A stretch of 11,546 nt of DNA, taken from the NCBI GenBank assembly GCA_028872645.1, contig JAPKDK010000076.1, forward strand, positions 1-11,546, read 5' to 3'. A program made the translations under genes and the position numbers. Under the pieces are notes generated by a model. The model was not told where the DNA came from, made no database searches, and saw only the letters and a list, made by a program, of their open reading frames with translations. This document shows positions 1 to 9,271 of the stretch, in pieces. Source of the stretch: Verrucomicrobiota bacterium. Its GTDB lineage: Bacteria > Verrucomicrobiota > Verrucomicrobiia > Limisphaerales > UBA1100. Each line of letters starts with the position of its first letter. Positions within the stretch are counted from its first letter, which is position 1.

Positions 1-3000
1 AAAAATAGCACAAATAATTTTTCACCCACATGAAGCAGCTCGGTGGCTTTGTTGTAACCCTCATCGGTAATCTCCACCGCCCCATCGGTGCTCAGCCGCG
101 CTTCATGCGCCAACTCGGTGGGGGTATTATTCGGCCGCGCCACATCCTGATAGGTCGCCTGCAAAACAGCCTGGCCATTTACATTGAGCACAGTGTCGAG
201 CAAGTTGTCATCTTCCGCATCCTCCGCCGCACCGGCCGGACGTGCGCGGCCAATCACCCCGGCGTTGGCACCCAACGCGCGCGGCAGTTTCATTGGGCTG
301 CCTTCGCCGCCAAGCTGCATTTTCACCTGCCCCACAAACCGTCCCATCCGCAGCGCAGGATGGGACGCGCTGGGATCGAGATCGCTGAAGTCACCAAACT
401 GAGTTGACAACACGCAGGTGACCTCCACCGCGTTGGTCGTGCCGGCATTCAGCAAAACGTTCACGGTGCTTAAGCTGTCTTTGGCGGCGTCGGGATCGAT
501 CACCTCCACAGTGAGTGGCACGAAAAAATTCACGTCGACCGGCTCGGCGACCTGCTCCGGTGTGGGTAAATAAATTGGACGTGACGGAGCCTCGCTGTCA
601 GCGGACGGCTGTGTGCGACGCGTGCCGATCAGCCGAATGACGCCTTCGGTCGGCTCGTTGGCGAACACCACGCCCTCGCGATCCACTGAGTGACCCGGAA
701 AGGTGTTTTGTGAATCTGCGTAGCGGCAAAGGACGCGGTCGCCTTTTTGAATTACCAGCTTGCCCTCGGCGGCCGCTGCGGCGGTGTTCACCTCCACGCG
801 GAAAATGCCGGAGTACTTCTCCGTCTCCGTGGCAATCAAGTCCTTCCATTTTGCGCCATTCAACCACACTTCAACCGGCACCGTGTCGCGTTCGTCGGTT
901 TGGTCCATGTCATAATCCACTACTTCAAAAGTAATGCGGTCGCCCGGATCGATGCGTAGCAATTCCTTTCGTGTTTGCTCCACCGTGCCCGCGCCGTTGC
1001 GAGTGAAGTTAAACCCAATAGGCACCACGCGCGCGTCGTTGTAGGTCGCCTGCAACTGTTGTGTGAGCAACCGGCTGCCGCCCTGCGTGGCCACGGCGAT
1101 TTCGTCGGTGTAACTGGCGGTCACCACATCGCCGCCGGCAATTTCTAGCGAAGCGTTTTGCGCCAGTGTGCTAACGTCGACCTTGGTGGGAATGAAGGTC
1201 TGTTCAGGACTGCGAATTTCCACGTGATTGATCGCTACCGAGTCGCCCAGGTACTCATCGACCTGCAAACGCGCGAAACGCAACTCCACGGGGTCGAAGA
1301 AAAATTCCCATTCCCGATCGCGTTGAATCACTCCCGCACCCGTCACCGGGCGCAGCTCCAGCTTGGCAAGATCCATCAACCCTGCTCCCGCGATTTCCAC
1401 AGGCTTGATAGACAGAATCTGCGCACCCGCCGCCTCCAACTGAACCAACCCCACGCGCTGCCAAGCGAACCGGTTCCAATCGCCGGTCTTAAGCACCGTG
1501 CCTTCAATCAACTGATCGCCAAACTCCACGCGAAACTTCGAGCCACCATTGGCGTGCGATGACTGCATCCACAATTCATAAGTCCCCGCCCGGGGTGCGT
1601 CAAAGACCCACTTCATCCAGTCCGCCGCGTTTTGCCAGTGGCCAATGCGCTCGAGATTATTGACCGTGGTGACGCCAAATTTCTCGGTGATTTTGCGAAA
1701 CTCCACCTGTTTGAAATTCATCGCCACCGGCTGAAGTTGCGGCGGCGCGGGCGCATGGTTCTCGCCAAGAAATTTCCGCGCGCCGGCCACGTCGAATTCC
1801 TCCGCAGTGAACGGCTTCAATTGCGGCTGGCTACTGCTCACATTGGCGCGGGCGCGGGTAACGGCCAATCCGCGAGCAGCCTGTTTCGTGGCGGAAAAAA
1901 TCACCACCTCATGCACGCCCTGTTTGAGCCAAACATCCACGAATTTTTTTTTCGCCGAGGGTGCGAGTTGCACTTTTCCATTTACGGCAATGGCCACGAG
2001 ATCGCCAGTCACGGCGATGCGCATGGCCCCTTCACGCCGTTGCACCAATTGCCCGTGCCAAATTGCCGCGTGTGGTTGGTTGGCCTCCGCCTCGCCATTC
2101 TTCGGCACGGACCACGCCAAGCTAATAGCCGGTTCATTGAGCTTCGGCGTGCCTGTGCGGCCGAGTTGCGATACTTGTGCCCAGGTTTTGTATCCCGTGT
2201 AGTCTCCCACAAAAATGCGCTGCTGCATCGCGCCGGTTTTTTCCGAAACCGGCTGAGCTTCGGGCAGAGGCGGATGCGCAGCAATCGTAAACCAAAACAC
2301 CCCGTCATGGCTCCCCAACAACCGCCCGCGCACGGGGGCGTTCTCGGATACGTGGGGAGTGTTCACGCGCACGCGGCTCACGGTGTGCAGTTGTTTCATG
2401 TCCACCGTCAGCAACTTGGGCGTGAGGCCGTCCGGCTCGCTTTGCCAAAACGTTTCGCGGCTGTGGTCGATGGCCATCAGGGGATTGTGGCCGATGGCAC
2501 TATCCGTCGCCGCCGCGCCCGCGGGCAGTTCGGCGGTGGGGATAGCCGCGCGAAACTCGCCTGTGTGTGGACCGGTCTCCACCAAATTTACCTGTACCTG
2601 ATCGCCGCTGTCCGCGCGCAACGTCACCGTAAGCTTGTCGAGCAAATCACCGAGGTCACGATCGCGATCTTTGATGCGCAAGAAAATGCGGTTGCCGGGT
2701 TTCACCTCTTGGGTCGGTCGTCCCTGCGAAACGCGGCGGTCGGAGTTGGCTTCCATTTGTTCGCGCTCCAGTTGTTGTGTGAGCGTTTCCTCCTCCGCAT
2801 CGACAATCTCGCTACTCGCCACGGAAAACTCGCCATCGGCCGCAACACGAATTTCCACATCGCTCAAGGGTACTGTGCGAAACTGCGCCTTAAATTCCGG
2901 TGGATAATCACTCGCTATCACGTCTTTCCCGGTCAGTTGCAGCACGCCATCCCCCAATGTCACAGTTCCGAGAGCCGTATCCACTTCACCGCGAAACAGC

Positions 3001-6000
3001 CCTTTACCCGCGCCGGCAGTGCTGCGCAGATACACCAATTCCTTATCTCCACCGGGATGCGTGGTCACCACCACCGGAATGCGGCTTTTCCCGCGACTCA
3101 CGCCCAGATCACGATCGTGCACAACAATGGATAACGCCGTTCCGGGCAAATGCAGCCGTTTGCTTCGATGCCCCAACCGACCGACCGTACGGAGCAAATT
3201 GAGCTGCTGCAAATAACGCTGCTCGAGCCCATATATTTCCGACAAACTAAACAGTGTGCGATTGGCCAGCTCCACATCCGGCACCCGTTCGAGGATGTGC
3301 TGAAACTTCTCGCGCGCCGCATCGTGCTGTTCCTGCCGAAACGCCAGCAACCCCGTGAGGAATTCAGCGCGGATGGACACGCTTTGGTTCGGATTATCCT
3401 CCAGCGCTTTAAATGCTTGCGACGCCTTATCATAAATTTTTTGCGCCATGAACGATTCACCAATGCCGAACTTGGCCTCGATGGAATGCGGCGTGCCGGC
3501 GTAGCGATTGGTCACAGTGGAATACTCCGCGCGCGCCACATCGTAGCGCTGACCCTTGTAGTAACTTTTGGCCAACAATAACTGTAACCGCGCCTTGGCG
3601 TCTTCGCTTTGCTGTTTGCTCTCCGGCTTATCCGGATCCGTAAACTTGATAAGCCAACCACGTAAAAAACCCTCCACGACTGTTAAGCGCTCTTCATCGC
3701 CGCCAGTCATCAGGTGATTGCACACAAACTCAATCAAATCCGGCGGCAAATCATTGCGATGCGCGGCAAACAACGCTGCGTTTTCCTGGTATAATTCCAG
3801 CGCCTTTTCGCGATCACCCAACCGCAAGTACAGCGCAGCCGACAATAGCGGCGCCATCGGGCTGTTCTCGTCGATGGTGAGTCCCACCGCGCCCATCCGA
3901 GAATGTGCGCGCAGCACTGCGCTGCGACCCTCGTCCTTGGCGGTCTTGGGAATGTTGGTCAAGTGCGCCAGCGCGCCGGTCAACAGCGTGGCGCTCTCCA
4001 CGTAACGCTCCTGTTCAAACGCCTTTTGCGCATAACTGCGAAGGGTGTTCCAACGGTTGTGATCATTGTGGGTGTCGCGCGTCACACGCAGTAACCGCAG
4101 CAGGCGCGCCACCGGCGGCTCATCGTCCGCGCCTCCGGCCATTAAATGGTCACACGTGGCCCACGCAGAATAATCGCGCGCGCGCAAATCGCGTACGGCG
4201 ACGTACACCTTCAGCTTCGCCGTATCGTCTAACGGCTTAAAATCTTTGTAAGCCAAATTGTCAGTACCAATGTAGCTGGCGTTGTTGATGGCATACGCCC
4301 GCCACGTGTCCACGAAGCCAAGCCAATCCTCATTATTGATAAACGGCAGGTCGGCCGACTGCTTTTCTAATTGCGCCACCGTGCGGGCAAAAGCATCCGC
4401 ATTACCCTGTTTGCGAAGCTCATCCGTGGCCCGATGCGCCGCCACGCGGATGGCCAGTTCCGGCCAGCGAAACTCAATCTGCTCCCGCACCGCCGCTGAA
4501 GCTTTGCCGCCGTTGGTGAGGAATCGCTCGGCGCAGTTTCGTTCTTCGGGACGGCTCTCGCTAGGCGCTTCCACCACGCGCTTCCACCAGTCGAGCGCCT
4601 GGTTTTTTTGACCTAGTTTCCAGAGCACATCCCCAAAATAATCGCTGTACGTGGGCCGCACCTTTCCGCGAATGGCCCATTGGTAAACCTGATTAGCCAA
4701 TGCAGCGTCCTCGTTTAGCTCAGCCGCCTTCATGAGATCCCGCAGGAATTCCGTATTCACGCGTTCCGTCATCGGCGACAGCCGTAGGAATTGTTGCGTG
4801 TATTTTTTGGCGTCCGCTTTGTCTGTGCTGTTGAGGTACAGCCATAACAAGCCGGCGGCCGCGTCGTGGTCCTTCGGATATTTTTGCAACAGGGCCAGTG
4901 AAATTTGCTTGGCCAACGCGGGATCGCGCTCGCGGGCGTAATGAATCAATGCATAACGCTGGGTGTTCACGAGATAAAACTGGTTGGGCCGGCTGAGATT
5001 GCTGAACTGGTTCAACGCCTGCGCTCGCAGCGGGATGGCCGCCTTTACGTTGTCCTGCGGACGCGGAAAACGTAGCACCGCCTTCACCAGCGGCTCGCCA
5101 TTTTGTTTGGTCAACGCATCGATCACGAACCGCGCCTTCGCCCGTTGTTCCTTGTCGCTCTTCACCGCGCTCACCCAATTGCCCAGGTAATCACGATAGT
5201 AACTCACCGAGAGATGATTGCGCCGTTGCGTGAGCAACTGCGCCACGTCATTGCGGAATTGGCCGCCATCGGTTTGTCGCGAAAGCAAATCGTAAACCAG
5301 CGTCTGTAAATTGCTGTGGTGCACGTGCACCTCCTTCACCGCCTCCCGCGCGTGGGCCAGCGCCTTGGCGGCGTCCTTGGCACGCTCGTGATATAAGGTG
5401 CGCGAAAGGGCGTAACGCAAGGCCAACCCATCGAGCTCGCGGCTGGCCAGTTGAGTGGGCCTCAGCGCGGCGGTGAGTGCCCTGTCCGCTGCGGCCACTT
5501 GTTTTTGAAAAACCTGCTCGCTAGCGCGCTCTTCGGTTTGGGACTGCTGTAATTCCTGCACGCGTTTTCGCACCAACGCAGTGGCCAGAGTCAACGCAGT
5601 TTGCGCCGCCTGTTTGGCCTTGGGATCCGTGGCCTTGCCGAAGGCAGTGCGTTTGACCGTCTCGTCAGCCTTGGCGGCAGCGAGATTTTTCTCGGCGGCC
5701 AATTGGACGTTGGATGCGGCACCTCGCGCGTTTTTGGCAGTATCGACCATCCACTGTACATAATATGTGGCAATATTGTGCGAACTGGCTGCATGCGGCA
5801 ACGCAGCGCTCACCGCTCGGGCGGCTTGTTGTGGATTACTCTCGCGTGCGTAGGCATGCCCGAGATAATACGTTGCCTCCCACCGCGCGCGTTCCTTGGG
5901 AAATTTCCCGGCAAAACCGCGCAGCTCCGTTTCAATTTGCTGCGCCTTCAGTCCAGCGCTGTACATGTACGTAATTTGATCGGCCGCCATCCGCGGGCTG

Positions 6001-6806
6001 TCGCGCAGGGCGCGTGCCTTGCGGAGGCTCGCATCGGCATTGGCCCATTGGCTTTGTGAAGCATAGCTGGCGGCCATGAGCCGGTGCAATTCATGCTGCA
6101 TCACTCGGGTGAGCGGCTGGTTTTTTTTGAACATTTTCATTGCCACCTGAGTTGCCTCCGCCCAACGGCTGAGGTGGCGGTACTCATGCACCGCGCGGAA
6201 ACCACAGCGCACGGTGTATGGACTGGCCGGCAGTTTTTCCATGAGACTCTCGGCCAGTTGTGCCGATCGAATGCGCAACCGTTGATCACCCTCCTGCCCG
6301 TACAACTCCGACGCTCGCTCGGCCGCTTTACGGCGAGCAACCACCGGTTGGTGTTCCCACAATAACCGCAACGCATCGGCAGCCTCGGCCCGCTTCTGAT
6401 TACGTTCCAGCGCATCGCTCAACCGCAAGGCCACATCCAGCGCCTCGGCGGAATCGGGATAGCGCGAAATATACTGCCGGCCGATGGTGATGAAATCTTT
6501 ACGGCGCGACATCACCTCCAGCCCGTCCAGCAACTTGAGCATTACCGCACGGTGTTCCGGATGACGGCTCTGCGCCTTAGCGAACCGTTCGCCCACCCGC
6601 ACGAGGCCAAATACCCGGCCCTCTTTATAATAAAGCCCCACCAATTCCAGCATCACCTTGGCGGCGGCGGGCGAGGTGTCGAGCGACTTGTTAAGTTGCG
6701 ATTCTAGCGCGGTGGCTTGTTGATCCACGGCACTGAGCTTGGGCGGCTCGGCGGCGGACAACAGCAAGGGCAGAGCGAAGACAAAAGTGAGGATACGAAT
6801 TTTCAT
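1..6806 (-). CDS. Giant exported TPR and beta-sandwich multidomain protein (C-terminus beyond window)
   Basis: The frame is open from the ATG at 6806 to the window edge, giving 2268 residues with no stop and no visible C-terminus. The N-terminus MKIRILTFVFALPLLLSAAE is a Sec signal peptide, probably cleaved near residue 18, so the protein is exported. Residues about 25-1205 are helical TPR-like repeats, clearest around 1074-1140 (motifs LLLAKSYYKGQRYDVA and FGIGESFMAQKIYDKA), with an Ala/Lys/Gln-rich coiled-coil-like stretch at about 366-448. Then come: Asp-rich beta modules at 1223-1305 (D1231, D1233, GLFRG 1269-1273) and 1371-1434 (D1380, D1382, D1384, TGEF 1415-1418); a discoidin (F5/8 type C)-like domain at 1435-1512 (MAIDHSRETFW, GSHDGVFWFTIA); a PA14-like domain at about 1556-1652 (AIWHGQLVQRREGAMRIAV); a CBM6-like domain at about 1710-1822 (AGTYELWMQSSHANGGSKF); a short discoidin-like strand set at 1829-1864; and further Asp-rich modules at 1890-1901, 1952-2031 and 2098-2250. 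The last visible residues, VGEKLFVLF, resemble the start of another module. No catalytic motif was seen, so binding or scaffolding at the cell surface is inferred. It lies 17 nt after the preceding gene and is probably cotranscribed. The start has no Shine-Dalgarno sequence; the signal peptide supports it. Confidence 0.9.
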   Translation of the reverse strand, partial: MKIRILTFVFALPLLLSAAEPPKLSAVDQQATALESQLNKSLDTSPAAAKVMLELVGLYYKEGRVFGLVRVGERFAKAQSRHPEHRAVMLKLLDGLEVMSRRKDFITIGRQYISRYPDSAEALDVALRLSDALERNQKRAEAADALRLLWEHQPVVARRKAAERASELYGQEGDQRLRIRSAQLAESLMEKLPASPYTVRCGFRAVHEYRHLSRWAEATQVAMKMFKKNQPLTRVMQHELHRLMAASYASQSQWANADASLRKARALRDSPRMAADQITYMYSAGLKAQQIETELRGFAGKFPKERARWEATYYLGHAYARESNPQQAARAVSAALPHAASSHNIATYYVQWMVDTAKNARGAASNVQLAAEKNLAAAKADETVKRTAFGKATDPKAKQAAQTALTLATALVRKRVQELQQSQTEERASEQVFQKQVAAADRALTAALRPTQLASRELDGLALRYALSRTLYHERAKDAAKALAHAREAVKEVHVHHSNLQTLVYDLLSRQTDGGQFRNDVAQLLTQRRNHLSVSYYRDYLGNWVSAVKSDKEQRAKARFVIDALTKQNGEPLVKAVLRFPRPQDNVKAAIPLRAQALNQFSNLSRPNQFYLVNTQRYALIHYARERDPALAKQISLALLQKYPKDHDAAAGLLWLYLNSTDKADAKKYTQQFLRLSPMTERVNTEFLRDLMKAAELNEDAALANQVYQWAIRGKVRPTYSDYFGDVLWKLGQKNQALDWWKRVVEAPSESRPEERNCAERFLTNGGKASAAVREQIEFRWPELAIRVAAHRATDELRKQGNADAFARTVAQLEKQSADLPFINNEDWLGFVDTWRAYAINNASYIGTDNLAYKDFKPLDDTAKLKVYVAVRDLRARDYSAWATCDHLMAGGADDEPPVARLLRLLRVTRDTHNDHNRWNTLRSYAQKAFEQERYVESATLLTGALAHLTNIPKTAKDEGRSAVLRAHSRMGAVGLTIDENSPMAPLLSAALYLRLGDREKALELYQENAALFAAHRNDLPPDLIEFVCNHLMTGGDEERLTVVEGFLRGWLIKFTDPDKPESKQQSEDAKARLQLLLAKSYYKGQRYDVARAEYSTVTNRYAGTPHSIEAKFGIGESFMAQKIYDKASQAFKALEDNPNQSVSIRAEFLTGLLAFRQEQHDAAREKFQHILERVPDVELANRTLFSLSEIYGLEQRYLQQLNLLRTVGRLGHRSKRLHLPGTALSIVVHDRDLGVSRGKSRIPVVVTTHPGGDKELVYLRSTAGAGKGLFRGEVDTALGTVTLGDGVLQLTGKDVIASDYPPEFKAQFRTVPLSDVEIRVAADGEFSVASSEIVDAEEETLTQQLEREQMEANSDRRVSQGRPTQEVKPGNRIFLRIKDRDRDLGDLLDKLTVTLRADSGDQVQVNLVETGPHTGEFRAAIPTAELPAGAAATDSAIGHNPLMAIDHSRETFWQSEPDGLTPKLLTVDMKQLHTVSRVRVNTPHVSENAPVRGRLLGSHDGVFWFTIAAHPPLPEAQPVSEKTGAMQQRIFVGDYTGYKTWAQVSQLGRTGTPKLNEPAISLAWSVPKNGEAEANQPHAAIWHGQLVQRREGAMRIAVTGDLVAIAVNGKVQLAPSAKKKFVDVWLKQGVHEVVIFSATKQAARGLAVTRARANVSSSQPQLKPFTAEEFDVAGARKFLGENHAPAPPQLQPVAMNFKQVEFRKITEKFGVTTVNNLERIGHWQNAADWMKWVFDAPRAGTYELWMQSSHANGGSKFRVEFGDQLIEGTVLKTGDWNRFAWQRVGLVQLEAAGAQILSIKPVEIAGAGLMDLAKLELRPVTGAGVIQRDREWEFFFDPVELRFARLQVDEYLGDSVAINHVEIRSPEQTFIPTKVDVSTLAQNASLEIAGGDVVTASYTDEIAVATQGGSRLLTQQLQATYNDARVVPIGFNFTRNGAGTVEQTRKELLRIDPGDRITFEVVDYDMDQTDERDTVPVEVWLNGAKWKDLIATETEKYSGIFRVEVNTAAAAAEGKLVIQKGDRVLCRYADSQNTFPGHSVDREGVVFANEPTEGVIRLIGTRRTQPSADSEAPSRPIYLPTPEQVAEPVDVNFFVPLTVEVIDPDAAKDSLSTVNVLLNAGTTNAVEVTCVLSTQFGDFSDLDPSASHPALRMGRFVGQVKMQLGGEGSPMKLPRALGANAGVIGRARPAGAAEDAEDDNLLDTVLNVNGQAVLQATYQDVARPNNTPTELAHEARLSTDGAVEITDEGYNKATELLHVGEKLFVLF
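1944..1952. repeat. Nine-base homopolymer inside the giant gene
   Basis: The coding strand reads A9, encoding three lysines (SAKKKF) in the PA14-like domain. The frame is intact on both sides, so the assembled length is consistent with a functional gene. Such tracts are prone to slippage during replication, transcription or sequencing. Confidence 0.5.
6121..6128. repeat. Eight-base homopolymer inside the giant gene
   Basis: The coding strand reads A8 within codons for MFKKNQ near residue 229, in the TPR region. The reading frame continues normally on both sides. It is the second-longest A tract noticed in this gene. Confidence 0.4.
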
Positions 6807-6823
6807 TTATGGCGTGTTTGAGA

Positions 6824-9172
6824 TTAGTTTCCGGCCTTGGTGAGGGCTTGTGAAATGCGCTTGGCCTCGGGTGCCAATGAGCTCCCGGGGAATTCATCAA
6901 TGAGTTGATTAAACCGCTTGCTCGCCTCCGCCTTGCGGTTCATACGAAACAGACAGCGGCCGTAGTTAAATAAAATTACATCTAGAAAATTGGCGTCCGG
7001 ATGATCAGAGAGCACTTTCTCAAACACATCCACCGCGCGGGCATAATCTTTTTTCTGGTAATAAAAACTGGCCATCTTGGCCACCGCATCCCCCACGCGA
7101 CCGCTTTCGGGAAAGTGATCAAACACGGTCTTATACGCTTGGAACGCGCGCTCGTACATTTGTTCCGCATTGCCGCGGGCGGCCCTGGCCATCGCCTCGT
7201 AGCATTCACCAATACCGTACTGGCCCTCACCGCGCAGCTGGCTTTTGGTGAGGCGCGTAAGATTGGTGTAGAGCGCAATAGCACGGGCAAAGTCGCCGGA
7301 TTTCTGCGCCACCCGCGCCTGTTGCAGGATGGCTTCATCGAGATAAATGCTCTCGGGAAACTCGCGCTGTAACCGCAGGCTCATAGCGGCGGCGAGGTTG
7401 AGTCGATCCATGGAAAAATAAATCCGCCAGAGTTGCATATACGTTTCCTCCAGCAAACTGCCGCCAATTTTACGCGCGTGGGTGACGACCTCCTCGCACA
7501 CACCCAAGGCTTCCTCGTATTTTAACTTTGCTTTTTCGTCCAGCCCGAAGTCGCGGTATTGCGTGCCGATCTGCGTGAGCGCGCTGGCGGTCTTGAGCTT
7601 GGTTTTGAGTTCCAACTCGGCATTACTAATTTCCGTGCGGGTGACACGCACGCCACCAAGATTACCCTCCACGCACTTGGCCGCCGTGGTGAGATCGCGG
7701 GGGCCTGCGCCTATGTTGAGCGTGTCGGTATAGCTAAGGCGAATGAGGTCGCCGGGCTGGGCTTGCAGCCTGGGGTCACCCGCTACCACCACCTCGGCGG
7801 ATTCCACCGGCACGGTACCACGAAAGAGACCGGTATGAATGCTACCGTCATTCTGTTGCTGTTCGATTTCCTTGACCAAATCTTCATCCTTGGGTTCAGG
7901 TTCGCTGGCGGGCGAATTTTCATCGGCGGGAGGGTTGGCCGATTCCTCGATGAGCTTCTCTTCGACCTTGCGAAGGGCTTCGGTGAGGGTAAGTTCCACG
8001 GTGTCAATCACCTTGAATGGATCCACCTCCAATTTCGCCTCGATGGGCTCGGAGCCAGGCAAAACGGGCAGCGGTTTCCCCCCGGGGGTGGTGGGATCTA
8101 GCGCGCCCTCGGCGATGAGTTTAGCTTTTTCCTCTTCAATCTCGAGGGGCGTCTTTGAGCGCAACACTTCAACCTTCACCTTAAGGTTGTCGGCGGCATC
8201 GCTCACGTCGCGGTCGGCGTCGCTCACTTGCACGTTAGCCTCCTTGCCGAGCACCACGCCGCGCAATGTTTCGGCAAAGGCGCCGTCCATCACCTGCACC
8301 AGCGCGTTGCCCACCACGGTGACTTGTTTTTTCCGGTCCACATCAAATGCGCGCGCGGCGGTGTGCGCATCGGTGTAATCCACCTGCACCTTGGCCGTGC
8401 CGGTGACCTCAAGAATGCCATTGCCCGGGCGCGGCTTGCCGAGGCGAGTGGGGATGGAGCCGAGCACCACGCGCACATTGCGGCCGATTGGCACGCACTT
8501 CACCTTCTCCTCATCGCCTTCACTGGTTCGCACTTTCACGGTCACGGCCTCGTCCTTTTTGAGGATGGCGAGGTCGGCGTCTTCAATTTTCACAAAGAAC
8601 CGCTTGCCGGCCTCGAGCTTCTCGGCGTTTTGATCTTTGTCGCCCACGGCGGTACCCACCTTTTCCAGCGCAGCAATCGCGCGGCCGTAATGCCCCTGTT
8701 TGAAATGGCCGAGGCCAATGTAATAGTAGGCCTCGTTTACTTGTTCCGCCACGGGAAATTCCTCGATGACTTTCCGCATCACTTTGAAACATTGACCGTA
8801 GTGGCGCCCTTCGAAAAAGCACACGCCCATTTTCAATGTGGCTTCGGCGCGCTGTTGGCCGTCTTTGTTATCCTCGCTGGCCACGGCTTCGAAATGCGTG
8901 CGCGCCTTTTCGTAGGCGTTGCCCTTGGTGAGATGATGTTCGCCCAGCTTGAGGTGCGCCTGAAACCGGGCTTTGCTGCGCGGATACCGCTCGATGACTG
9001 ACCGCCAAAGCTCGATGGCTTTTTCCTGCTCACCGGCGTCATAGCGCAGTTCACCGGCCTCGTTGAGCTTGCGCGCGGCGCGGTCTTCAATGATGGATCC
9101 GCGCACCGGCGGCGCGGCGTGCAGGCCAAATGAGCAACAGAGGAATACGAGGCAAAAAAGACGAATTAACAT
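6824..9172 (-). CDS. Exported TPR / Asp-rich beta-module / TPR protein (782 aa)
   Basis: The chosen ATG at 9172 gives MLIRLFCLVFLCCSFGLHA followed by APP, a typical Sec signal peptide; the frame extends upstream to 9226 but that would put 18 polar residues ahead of the signal. The two cysteines do not sit in a good lipobox. Residues about 35-172 carry three or so TPRs (AGEQEKAIELWRSVIERYP; VNEAYYYIGLGHFKQGHYGR). Residues 188-485 hold two copies of an Asp-rich beta module: copy 1 has D198, D200 and VDYTD at 264-268; copy 2 has D318, D320, D322, D325, TGLFRG at 447-452 and GD at 474-475 followed by SYTD. Copy 2 is split by a charged, Pro/Glu-rich insert at about 346-443. Residues about 532-780 return to TPRs (FARAIALYTNLTRL, YARAVDVFEKVLSDHPDA, LIDEFPGSSLAPEAKRI), similar to the YbgF/BamD-style TPRs of envelope proteins. 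No enzyme motif is visible. The same module occurs in the giant protein encoded 17 nt downstream, so the two products probably act together in the periplasm or at the surface; this is inference. I do not recognise a named family. Confidence 0.9.
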   Translation of the reverse strand: MLIRLFCLVFLCCSFGLHAAPPVRGSIIEDRAARKLNEAGELRYDAGEQEKAIELWRSVIERYPRSKARFQAHLKLGEHHLTKGNAYEKARTHFEAVASEDNKDGQQRAEATLKMGVCFFEGRHYGQCFKVMRKVIEEFPVAEQVNEAYYYIGLGHFKQGHYGRAIAALEKVGTAVGDKDQNAEKLEAGKRFFVKIEDADLAILKKDEAVTVKVRTSEGDEEKVKCVPIGRNVRVVLGSIPTRLGKPRPGNGILEVTGTAKVQVDYTDAHTAARAFDVDRKKQVTVVGNALVQVMDGAFAETLRGVVLGKEANVQVSDADRDVSDAADNLKVKVEVLRSKTPLEIEEEKAKLIAEGALDPTTPGGKPLPVLPGSEPIEAKLEVDPFKVIDTVELTLTEALRKVEEKLIEESANPPADENSPASEPEPKDEDLVKEIEQQQNDGSIHTGLFRGTVPVESAEVVVAGDPRLQAQPGDLIRLSYTDTLNIGAGPRDLTTAAKCVEGNLGGVRVTRTEISNAELELKTKLKTASALTQIGTQYRDFGLDEKAKLKYEEALGVCEEVVTHARKIGGSLLEETYMQLWRIYFSMDRLNLAAAMSLRLQREFPESIYLDEAILQQARVAQKSGDFARAIALYTNLTRLTKSQLRGEGQYGIGECYEAMARAARGNAEQMYERAFQAYKTVFDHFPESGRVGDAVAKMASFYYQKKDYARAVDVFEKVLSDHPDANFLDVILFNYGRCLFRMNRKAEASKRFNQLIDEFPGSSLAPEAKRISQALTKAGN

Positions 9173-9271
9173 TGTAAAAGTCAGACTCAAGGTTCCAGAA
9201 CAAACGTCGCCCAAATTTCCCGCCACTCAGCGGAAAGGGGTACCAACACCAAAGTACGTTCGCTCTCCGGG

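Noticed and set aside
1632..3134. A 500-codon open frame on the plus strand opposite the giant gene
   Set aside because: It is in exact codon-for-codon antisense register with the giant gene, so it stays open simply because TTA, CTA and TCA codons are scarce there. Its product is rich in His, Arg and Ala with no recognisable domain, while the minus strand encodes clear TPR, discoidin and PA14 motifs.
8228..9001. A 257-codon open frame on the plus strand opposite the TPR protein
   Set aside because: It is codon-aligned antisense to the 782-residue TPR gene, His-rich, and has no domain; explained as a shadow.
9173..9226. An 18-residue N-terminal extension of the TPR protein starting at 9226
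   Set aside because: It would bury the signal peptide behind a polar leader; the ATG at 9172 places the hydrophobic segment at the N-terminus.
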